Source of the DNA: Astropecten irregularis
Lineage: Eukaryota; Echinodermata; Asteroidea; Paxillosida; Astropectinidae
Direction: 5' to 3'
DNA: 64,000 bases
Assembly: GCA_963971285.1 (NCBI GenBank)
Contig: OZ020244.1
Location: 3,968,001 to 4,032,000, forward strand
The position numbers and the translations under genes are program-made. Below the pieces are notes generated by a model that saw only the letters and a list, made by a program, of their open reading frames with translations, had not been told where the DNA came from and searched no databases. Position 1 is the stretch's first letter, and every line of letters starts with the position of its first letter. This document shows, piece after piece, positions 55,564 to 64,000 of the stretch.

Positions 55564-55911
55564 GAAGAAAAGAATTCTACCTCCATGCTCAAATTAAACC
55601 CTCAAATATGCTCTGGTCCTTGTTCTAATGCATGGAGGTCCTTCCTTCATACATGCTAGGCCATATAAGCTGTAACTAAAGCAAGATGTCAGGGTCACTG
55701 ATATTAATATGCACTGGGTTCGGCTTTACTGAATGCCATGAGATTACATCATACTTCCAGGACTAGAGATTTCAAGGAAGGAATGACGGCCATTTTCTGC
55801 ACAAAATATCATTGTCGCCTTTTCATCACAGCAATCTGCACAAACATATGAAAATATACTCAAAATGTACTCAGTCCATATTGCATTGAGAAACTTCAGG
55901 CTTTTTATAAG

Positions 55912-56053
55912 GCATGCAACTTGGACTTAACAAACAAATCAAAAATTTCAATTTACCAAACTTTTTAGTGTTTTTCACTTTTCAATGGCATAAAAAAGAG
56001 TGAAGTGAAAAAAAAGAGGAAATCAGCTGATCCGAAGAAAAGTTGCATGCCTG
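55912..56053. mobile_element. H foldback MITE
   Basis: GGCATGCAACTTGGACTTAA ... GAAGAAAAGTTGCATGCC. Confidence 0.8.
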
Positions 56054-56068
56054 TTTATGTGTAGGCAA

Positions 56069-56498
56069 TTAAAGGTACAATTATCCTTTGGAGGGTTTCT
56101 TGTCTCGAGTTTCAAGTTTCGAGTTGAATTTTCAAGTTTCTAGTTAGATTATTGAGTTTCGAGTTAAATTGGTGAGTTTCGAGACAGAAATCTTCACAGA
56201 TTTACCTATAACTTTTACCAATAAGGTATAAATGGTGATGGTAGAAACATATAACGTTAAAATTATTCTGCCTGAAATGCTGTATTTATCCAGACAAGAG
56301 TAAAACCAACGACCAAAAACAATTTTGACCTTCGGAAGATCAAAAATCTTGTGAACAGATTTTAAAATACCCATGGGAATTTTTCACTGTTTTCTCAAAA
56401 AGTGGGCATTATGGAACTGGGAATTTCACAGATGATCTTTCTTTATATTTTAACCCATGAATCAGCATTTCTTTGACAAAAACCAAAGTATGAAATTA
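56069..56498. mobile_element. A2 MITE containing the inverted minisatellite
   Basis: TTAAAGGTACAATTATCCTT then, after GGTTTCTTG, 82 bp of (GAGTTTCGAGTTNAATT) units (56102-56183), then normal A2 text CAGAAATCTTCACAGATTTA. It ends in AAATTAC(AAC)n. Confidence 0.75.
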
Positions 56499-56514
56499 CA
56501 ACAACAACAACAAT

Positions 56515-57148
56515 AGCCCATTGATCTTGTTCAAAACAGTGAATGATAAACATGTTCATGTCCTACATGAATTCTCCATTTTGTATCTCCCTCAAATAAC
56601 CAGAACTACCAGTATTTCTTGTGGCAGGACTAAAGCAACTCTAAAACCATGTTGCACCTCCCATTATAACAACTGTTGAAGTTTTGACCATTTATTTTCC
56701 TAGTCTAAGTACTAAGTAGCCCTATACTCTACCACCCAACCTCCACGCCTTTTAAAAACAACTCAGTATCCCCATCACACAAAACACACTCTTTCAATTA
56801 TTCACAAGGGGTAGGCAAAATATGCCCATTCAAAAGATGTCTGCAAGCACATGGACAAGAAATTCAATAGCTTTATAGATGCCTTAATGGGCTTTTCTCA
56901 AGGCTGTTGGTGAATGCACCAAGGGGCTTGTTAGTTGTTTAGGGGGCTCTCTTCACACCATGTGCCTGGTTATAAAACTACCCTGGATCATTCACTCCTT
57001 GTCTGTTCTTGTGTCTGACTCTGAGCATTTGAGTATCATCCATTCCAGCATCATGCTGCCGCCATTTTGTTTTATAAAACCTATCGATTATTTTGTTCCT
57101 CTCCTCCATGAGTTATGTGTATCTTTATTTGCATGTTCTTGTCCTCTT
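56515..57148. other. Unique DNA
   Basis: Nothing recognised. Confidence 0.35.
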
Positions 57149-57149
57149 G

Positions 57150-57757
57150 TCATTTAGCCTTTGAGAAAGATCCTGCTAGGATCGCAAATGTCAGGCCCTC
57201 CTAACTCTGACCATTAAGCCTTTGAGAAAGATCATGCAAGGATCAAAACGTCTGGCCCTCCTAACTCTTGACCATTTAGCCTTTGAGAATGATCCTACTA
57301 GGATCGAAACGTCATGCCTTCCTAACTCTGACCATTTAGCCTTTGAGAATGATCCTGCTAGGATAGAAACATCAGGCCTCCTAACTCTGACCATCTAGCC
57401 TTTGAGAAAGATCCTGCTAGGATTGAAACATCAGGCCCTCCTAACTCTGACCATTTAGCCTTTTAGAAAGATCCTGCTAGGATCGCAAACGTCAGGCCCT
57501 CCTAACTCCAAGCATTTAGCCTTTGAGAAAGATCCTAAAAGAAAAATGGCCAAAGATAGGAAGGCCTGACAATGACATTTTGAGCCTAGCAGGATCTTTC
57601 TCAAAGGCTAACTGCTTGGAGTTAGGAGGGCCTGACGTTTGGATCCTAGCAGGATCTTTCTCAAAGGCTAAATGGTCAGAGTTAGGAGGGCCTGACGTTT
57701 GGATCCTAGCAGGATCTTTCTCAAAGGCTAAATGGTCAGAGTTAGGAGGGCTATTTT
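57150..57757. repeat. 60-mer arrays in head-to-head inversion
   Basis: 57150-57535: about 6.5 units with GAAACGTCAGG on plus. 57560-57757: about 3.5 units with GGCCTGACGTTTGG on plus. The junction (57536-57560) is degenerate. Confidence 0.9.
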
Positions 57758-57837
57758 AAATGATTAGAGTTAGGATTAGAACGTTCAGCAGGATGCACAT
57801 AACAGAACATAAGCAGGAAAAAAATCAAGCTTAGCCT

Positions 57838-57962
57838 AGAAATTCTTCGCTAACCGATTAAGTACCGAAAGTCTTTCTTACGGATTCCATGAGATAGATT
57901 TCACGCATAGCAGTGCCCGTAAGCACAAAAATAGGACGTAACAGATTTTGTGAAATTGGGCT
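57838..57962. mobile_element. D element, inverted and shortened
   Basis: CCTAGAAATTCTTCGCTAAC ... CAGATTTTGTGAAATTGGGC. Confidence 0.6.
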
Positions 57963-57987
57963 CTGTCATTTTGCTATTCACACTAAC

Positions 57988-58022
57988 CATGGAGGAAGGA
58001 AGAGTCTTTTCCTTCCTCCATG
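57988..58022. repeat. N-type hairpin, 14-bp perfect arms
   Basis: CATGGAGGAAGGAA (57988-58001) and TTCCTTCCTCCATG (58009-58022), loop 7 nt. Confidence 0.9.
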
Positions 58023-58181
58023 CAGTAACCATTACAAGAAGGTCCCATCTTATTCCAACATGCACATACTGTAGGTCAACATGTAGCTGCACTAGCACAA
58101 AGTTATTAATTAACTGATTTTGGATTTGTCAAGTGAACTTTGCAAGCTAATCATTACAGACATTTACGACTCTGTCGGAGC

Positions 58182-58537
58182 TTAAATGTATTGTACAGGA
58201 TTGGTAACATACCCAAACAGAAATGTTCACAGATTTACCTATAACTTTCAGGGTATGAAGATGGTGCTGGTAGAAACAAACAATTACAATATTTCCGCCC
58301 GAAATAGTGTATTTATCAAGAAATTTGTCAAACAAAGACCAAAACCAGTTTTGATCTCGGTGTAAGATCAAACCATTTTTCATGTTTTATAAGAAAAAAT
58401 TTAGTAAATTTTTGTCGCGACTCAGATGTCCGATTGAGCTCAAATTTTCACAGGTTTATTATTTCATGTACATGCTGGATCAGACAAAGTGTGAGTGCTG
58501 TTCTGTGACCTTTACCAATCATGTATTGTACCTTTAA
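58182..58537. mobile_element. A1 MITE, abutting A2
   Basis: TTAAATGTATTGTACAGGAT ... CAATCATGTATTGTACCTTTAA. Confidence 0.85.
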
Positions 58538-58882
58538 AGGTAGTATCATACTTTGGTAAGAAACCAAAACAGAAATCTTCTCAGATTTACCTATAACTTA
58601 TAGGGTATAAGGATGGTGATGGTAGAAACATACCATTAAAATTGTTCTGCCTGAAATGCTGTATTTATCCAGAAAAGAGTAAAACCAGTGATCTTTAAAA
58701 GATCAAAAATAAAAGAGAAAAGACTTCAGAAATACTGTGGCAATTTTTCACTGTTTTCTCCAAAAGTGGCCCCCGTATGGGACTGTAATTTTCACAGATG
58801 ACTGTAAATGTATCTTCCTTGATATTTTTGCCCATGAATCTGAAATTTTTTGACGAAAACCAAAGTATGATATTACCTTTAA
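58534..58882. mobile_element. A2 MITE sharing TTAA with A1
   Basis: TTAAAGGTAGTATCATACTT ... AAGTATGATATTACCTTTAA, about 349 bp; opposite orientation to the A2 in the other A1-A2 pairs. Confidence 0.85.
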
Positions 58883-58884
58883 CT

Positions 58885-59362
58885 GAGACATGGTCATGGC
58901 GATTTCGAAATACAAAATCTCGGCGTTACTGATGAGCAAAAAGGTGCATATAAGACAAGCAGAATCGATACAGCATGCATGTACAGCCAGATTCATGGCA
59001 CATTTCCCCATTACGCACACTGCTTGCACTGACTCATCCGAAAATAAATTACAAAGTCTATCCTATCGTTCTAACGTAACGGTAGGAAGGAATAAAAAAT
59101 TCAAACAGCTCATTGATCAAGCCACGATGAAGAGACACCAAGTCTGCTTCGGAAAACGCCAGGCTGTTTCAATGACTTGCCCGAATGTATCCAATTTGCA
59201 TACATGAATGCCACTGCTAAAGGCAGAATTTACAACAAATTCAAAAATCAATTTAAAGGACCATCAAGGCATCGAGACATGTAGACATGAAGTAGCACAC
59301 CATGTGTGTCCATTTGGTTCCCGGAATTCCCGGGTTCAAATTGGGGTGACGGACGTTACACA
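58885..59362. other. CpG-containing unique DNA
   Basis: A plus-strand frame of about 105 codons (58890-59207) has mixed composition but no recognised family or splice context. Left as unassigned. Confidence 0.35.
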
Positions 59363-59363
59363 T

Positions 59364-59825
59364 TTTAAAGGCAGCGTACAGTCAGGTGACCATATTTTGT
59401 TGAGATGATCCGGGGACAGTGATATCTGTGTCTTGGTGGAGGGGTACAATTTTGAAAAAAAATTTAATCCAGATGGTGCCTACATGCAAAATGGTGGCAT
59501 CTATGGACATCTTGTTCAGTTGACATGAGTGGGTTACTTACATGTCTTAGGCGGTTGTCTTTGCATATTCTCTGAAGAATGGATCTTCTTCAGCACAGCA
59601 TTTGTGTTCAGGTTGTTGTTTTTTTTAGGACAATTAGAATTTTCGGGGGCATTTCGTCGAATCGGGGACATTTTCAGGGACAATTTTTCATCGGGGACGG
59701 CACTGTCAAATCGTGGACTGTCCCCGGAATTCGAGGATGTCTGGTCACCTTAGCGTACAGGATTTGCAAGGCCTCCAAAAACAATTTATTGAGTTTCAGA
59801 TAGAAAATGGACTCAACATGTGTGT
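59364..59825 (+). mobile_element. I element split by a hAT-like MITE
   Basis: TTTTAAAGGCAGCGTACAG then, after the insertion, GCGTACAGGATTTGCAAGGC and GAAAATGGACTCAAC. Confidence 0.8.
59382..59752. mobile_element. hAT-like MITE, 8-bp TSD GCGTACAG
   Basis: TCAGGTGACCATATTTTG ... GGATGTCTGGTCACCTTA, 371 bp. GCGTACAG at 59374-59381 and 59753-59760. Interior CCGGGGACAGTG / GGACTGTCCCCGG. Confidence 0.88.
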
Positions 59826-59964
59826 TACTTGTGTATTAAATAAGGAGCTAGAAGAATTAATGTAGGCCCTACTTCTTTTATGAAAAAATTGGTAGAACTA
59901 TTGAGTGTCAAAAGCAAAGGTTTTAAGTCATCACAATACAATTACGTGGCTCTGCTAACTGCAG

Positions 59965-60545
59965 AATTTGGCACTTACTATGCTTCATTGTCATTCTATG
60001 CTTAGGCCTTTTTGGTTAGCGTCTAATTCCTAAGCTAACTGAGCAAGCAAATAATCCCTGCTAAATAGTTACATGAACTATGCACATTATGCACAACAGA
60101 GAATTCCTTGCTTATACATGTACATGAAATAGGACCTCATAAGCACAGAATTTCCCGTTTACAATTCTCATTCTATGCTTAATTTGGTTAGCGCAAAATT
60201 CCTATGCAAACCGAGTAAGCAAGAAATCCTTAGTTACACGAACTACACACATGCACAACTGAGAATTCTTGCTAATCCATAAAATAGGATCTCATAAGCA
60301 CAGAATTTCCCGCTTATGATTCTCAATCTACACTTATTTGGCTAGCGTCTAATTCCTATGCTAACCGAGTAAGCAAGAAATCATTTTACATGCAGTAACC
60401 AAACTACTCATGTTCACAACATAAAATTCCTTGCTAATCCATGAAATAATGTAGCATCTCATAAGCACAGAATTTCCTCCTTCAGTAAGCGCAGATTCTA
60501 CGCTTACAGTAAGCAGAGTCATGAAGTTGAGATTAGCAGTTTGAC
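59965..60545. repeat. D-related tandem repeat, about 160-bp period
   Basis: About 3.5 units of CATAAGCACAGAATTTCCCG ... CTAACCGAGTAAGCAAGAAA ... CTTGCTAATCCATGAAATA. Confidence 0.75.
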
Positions 60546-60550
60546 ATGAG

Positions 60551-60795
60551 CAGGGGCCAATTTCACGGCGCTGCTTAGCACAAAAATTCGCTAAGCATGA
60601 CATTTCAGTCTTAATAAAAACAGGGTTAACAACGAAATTTCCATTTGTTGTGTATCACTTGTGATTGTTCTTTGGCTGTTGTTCACTGACCATGAACATC
60701 AAATGAAATTTTTAACTGTGGTTTGTTTTATTGGCCTAGACATTTTTGTGCTAAGCAAATTGTTGTGCTTAGCAGCTCTATGAAATTGGCCCCTG
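60551..60795. mobile_element. B MITE (CTTAGC type), ends CAGGGGCC/GGCCCCTG
   Basis: CAGGGGCCAATTTCACGGCG ... AGCTCTATGAAATTGGCCCC TG, 245 bp; an A1 tail follows to 60865. Confidence 0.85.
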
Positions 60796-61267
60796 AATAT
60801 TTGACAGGTTCATTTTTATTCCATGCTGTTCTGTCACCTTTACCAATCCTGTATTATGCCTTTAATGAAGTAAATGATTATATGTGTTTTTTGTCAAGAA
60901 GCCCAACCCTCCACAGGGAGGAACCTAATATCTTGGAAGAGCTTCAAATAGCAAATCCTGGAATATACTTTCTCAAAGGGTGTTCTGTCCCTAGAATGTG
61001 GGGCATGGTATTCATTAAATCATACTTCCTCCCACTTTTGGTGGTCCAGACCACCATTGTATAACACTGGGTCAAGGTATGCTTCCTACACGTACAGCAT
61101 ATCAGATGTTATGTAATGACCAAATGCTACCAATAGAGGGCACTGTTCACTCAATTCAACAGCTGTGCCATGTGGGCTGGGACTGGTGCTACCACACGGT
61201 GGCGCTATAACAATGCCATGTGGCATGAAAGTTGGAAGTTACATTCAGAAAATGATGGTCAAGTACA

Positions 61268-61705
61268 TGAAGTTAATGATATTGTATGTAGTGCTTAGTT
61301 AATTACCTATAAACTGTACATGTACGTGTACATGCACACCACTGGTGGTACATGTACAGTGTACAATTATTATCAAATTATGGGGTTAGTGTCTTTTACG
61401 CCACCCATATTATTTTCAGTATTTATTTAGCTTCTACTGTTCCAAAATGAGATTTGTTACTTTATAGAGCAAATTTTCATGAGTCCTGTAAACCCTAAAA
61501 TTAACATATTTTTGCAATGTTTCAGTGAAAAAGAAAAAGTTTCCTTACCCCAAATAAATACTGAAAATAATAGCCTAGCATGGGTGGTGTAAAATGCCAA
61601 GTTCATAATATTGTATGCAGTGCTTAATTAATTACTTATAAACTGTACATGTACATGTATAAAGAAGGTCACTGATGGTACATATAGGATAATTATCAAA
61701 TTATC
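61268..61705. mobile_element. O foldback MITE between 105-bp direct repeats
   Basis: The O element (about 61393-61597) has ends TTTTACGCCACCCAT / ATGGGTGGTGTAAAA and ATTATTTTCAGTATTTATTT inside. Flanks 61268-61375 and 61601-61705 are direct repeats (ATATTGTATGTAGTGCTTA.., AACTGTACATGTAC). Confidence 0.65.
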
Positions 61706-61709
61706 TATT

Positions 61710-62275
61710 TGGGATAAATATTCTCTTGGTCGAACATCCTGGCTTTTTTTGGTCACTGAACAATGCTTGACAATGTGGCTGGAGTGAAAACAAGCACACA
61801 TAGCACAATGCACTGGAGTGTACTTACATTGTACTTACACAATAAGTGACGTATTGCCGACAGACACAATATGACATAGACTTGAAATCTGCTTAAAATT
61901 GTTCAAGTTAACAAATGTACACCAACAAGTGACCATCAGGTTTATCACAACTTTTATAGCATTTTCACCAAGAGAGGGCGCTTCTGCAAAGCATTGTGGG
62001 ATACATCTGGGCCAAACTACAAGTTCACGAACACAGTGCACAAATAGAATTTCACTCAGACTGACCAAAAGTAAGCAAGTAGTGGCGTCCTTTCGACCCT
62101 TGTGCATCCCATAATTCCTAACAGTTGCTATTTGCAATACACACCCAATTTACGCTCTGTTGCACTCTATACTGCAATGTGTATCAGGGGACGTACAACC
62201 GGCAATTCTTTTGTTGCCACACAAAAGGCGGACGGGGACACCGCAGTAATGGCAGTAAATTTTTCTTTGTTCACT
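61710..62275. other. Unique DNA
   Basis: GAGAGGGCGCTTCTGCAAAG and GCATTGTGGGATAC suggest a slightly promoter-like composition near 61970-62010, but no gene could be built. Confidence 0.3.
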
Positions 62276-62277
62276 TT

Positions 62278-62454
62278 TCAAAAATAAAAGAGAAAAGTTT
62301 TCAAAAATACTGTGGCTGTTTTTCACTGTTTTCTCAAAACGTGGGCACCGTATGGGACTGAAATTTTCACAGGTGACTGTTACTGTATCTTCCTTGATAT
62401 TTTTGCCCAAAAATCGTTATTTCTTTGACAAAAACCAAAGTATGATTATCTTTA
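62278..62454. mobile_element. A2 MITE, right half
   Basis: AAAATAAAAGAGAAAAGTTT ... CAAAGTATGATTATCTTTAA. Confidence 0.7.
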
Positions 62455-62941
62455 ATACTGGTACATGTATGCATCTAAAAAAAAATACATGTACATATGT
62501 GTATGTATACGCACATACATCATTGTATGTTCATAAAGTGCTTTGATCTTGCTAGATTTATGCATGTACTCTACAAATATCAAATTTTAGTACACAACCT
62601 GTATCATTATGTATGTATGTAGAATGAAAGCATGGGGGGACAACTGTCACTCAAACATGACTGAAAAAATGGAAACTACGATTCAGCATCCCACATGAGT
62701 CAGACTGTCGGCAGTTCTAGTTACTCCGCACTTCGTTTCGTTTCTTGATAATACTAAAAGAAAATCTGCAGACAAAATGCCATCCATAGGAAGACACTCC
62801 TATAAGCATCTGCATGAATCACTAAACACTGCATAATAAAGCATAGTGCTAGTGACAGCTACTTGACAAGCCAATGCATACTTGACGTCAAGGACTGACC
62901 CTTCCAGAACTGACTCAGAACTTGTACGAGTTGCAATGCCC

Positions 62942-63184
62942 TTAGAGGCCAATTTCATAGAGCTGCTTAAGCACAAAATTTGCTTAAGCATGAAAAGTCT
63001 TCCTTGATCAAACAGGATTACCAACCAATTTCATGAGATGTTTTAGCTTTTGACTTGTATTTGGCAATTGTTTGCTGAGCTTAACATTCACAAGGAGTTT
63101 AGGCTGGCAAACTGATTTTATTTAGCAGGTTTTTTGGTGCTTAAGCAAACTTTGGTGCTTAAGCAGCGCCATGAAATTGGCCCC
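62942..63184. mobile_element. B MITE (CTTAAGC type)
   Basis: TAGAGGCCAATTTCATAGAG ... CGCCATGAAATTGGCCCC. Confidence 0.8.
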
Positions 63185-63284
63185 AGGTTACACACATCCT
63201 AGCAGGCCTGCTGGTTTACAGGTTTTCAAAATTTGTTTCTTTTTTCTCAAATGCAACAACAGTACATATCCTTTGTGTTGATTA

Positions 63285-63420
63285 GACTTTGTGCGCTTTA
63301 CAGCAGCCAGGGTTGTATACTCCCCAGGGAGTTGAGATGGTTTCAGGAATGATAATGTAGCGCAATGACCAAGGATAATAATGTAGGTGCCTTGTGCGTG
63401 TTTCTGGATATGTGCACCGT
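63285..63420 (+). mobile_element. SINE tail related to 13848-14135
   Basis: GCAGCCAGGGTTGTATACTC, CCCCAGGGAGTTGAGATGG and GACCAAGGATAATAATG; the head is missing. Confidence 0.6.
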
Positions 63421-63510
63421 GTAAATATCTAAATTATTATTACTAAATATGTGGAGGATATGTTTAATTTCAGTTAGCTCAGTTTTAGATAGCTCTCACC
63501 ATTTTCAGAC

Positions 63511-63818
63511 TAGGTCCCAATTATCTGGGAAAGTCATGTTAATCAGGACTTTCCCCGGCAAACCCATAGTGTGGATGCTTGCCACAGACCTGTTCCGTTG
63601 CCCCCGCAAAACATATTGCTTTCGGAGAAAATTTTGCAGTTAGAGGCTCATAATTGATATCGCACAGCTGTTTTCCTCATAGCGGTGCATGCATGTGCTA
63701 CAGTGTCATGCTCAGTGACGTGTCAGTAACACACAGCTGAAACCACTTCCGCCGTGAACTATTTTGGGTCATAAAGAAGACAAACTGTCTCCAAACTTCC
63801 CCTGATAATCGGGACCTA
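63511..63818. mobile_element. P foldback MITE
   Basis: TAGGTCCCAATTATCTGGGA ... CCCTGATAATCGGGACCTA, 308 bp. Confidence 0.75.
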
Positions 63819-63825
63819 ATCTGAA

Positions 63826-64000
63826 TGCAGGATCAGTTGGTGCGGTATTCTGGTGGTTGCAGGTTCGAATACCGCTCCAGTCAATTTTTCTTTGATCACT
63901 TTTCCTAACGAACAAAGATAATTGACTATTAGGGACACCACCAACATAGGGCTGGGTAGCTCAGTTGGTAAGAGCGCCAATACGGTATTTCAAGGTCGCT
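63826..64000 (+). mobile_element. S1 SINE tail plus start of a second S1 SINE, cut by window end
   Basis: GGTTCGAATACCGCTCCAGT (63860-63879), then CGAACAAAGATAATTGACTA and GGTAGCTCAGTTGGTAAGAG. The second copy is cut off by the window end. Confidence 0.75.

Noticed and set aside
58890..59207. 105-codon plus-strand gene
   Set aside because: No recognised family, no splice context, and an equally long frame on the other strand.
61268..61705. Short LTR retrotransposon
   Set aside because: Direct repeats do not begin TG/end CA, there is no primer-binding site and the interior is a foldback MITE.

Overview
This is an animal genomic window from a marine invertebrate. The basis is compact GT-AG introns, invertebrate-style tRNA-derived SINEs, very many short inverted-repeat elements (MITEs), and two clearly readable metazoan genes. 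Product similarity suggests a deuterostome, perhaps an echinoderm such as a sea star. That assignment is an inference: nothing in the sequence proves it. There are no bacterial operons, rRNA genes or CRISPR arrays.

Two genes lie tail to tail. (1) GEMIN2 (SMN-complex subunit, plus strand, about 12.43-20.8 kb) has a non-coding first exon carrying a YY1-type AAGATGGCGGC motif and a 14-codon uORF. Six coding exons follow (13516-19359), giving 269 residues with every intron phase consistent. (2) An FGD5/FGD6-type Rho-family exchange factor (minus strand, 41343 down to 25103) has 17 visible coding exons and about 1243 residues. Their order is proline-rich region, acidic patch, DH, PH, FYVE, basic linker, PH. 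Its extreme N-terminus and promoter were not found; a weak candidate first exon is at 44598-44830.

Layout: 1-12.3 kb is repeat-dominated with no secure gene. 12.3-20.8 kb is GEMIN2. 20.8-25.1 kb is intergenic with foldbacks and SINEs. 25.1-41.4 kb is the FGD gene, with three introns holding arrays of one 60-bp repeat. 41.4-64 kb is its upstream region or first intron(s), again repeat-dominated.

For repeats I use working labels. A1/A2 = MITEs bounded by TTAA. B = MITE with ends (CA)GGGGCCAATTTCATAGAGCT. C = ends GGGTCGATTTCAC. D = ends CCCAATTTCATGGA with GTAAGCA motifs. E = ends GGGCCCTTTTCCAAACC. F = ACCACA-rich element. G = ends ACACGGGTTTACAC. H = ends GGCATGCAACTT. I = TTAAAGGCAGCGTACAGG element. 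J to P are single foldback families, and Q has ends CAGGGATGAGATT. '60-mer' is a period-60 minisatellite whose unit encodes an open 20-residue frame. The most informative structures are nested MITE insertions that reveal TTAA target use, two hAT-like MITEs with perfect 8-bp duplications, a SINE that supplies the splice acceptor tract of GEMIN2 exon 5, and the dispersed 60-mer arrays. Repeat boundaries are read by eye and may be off by several bases.
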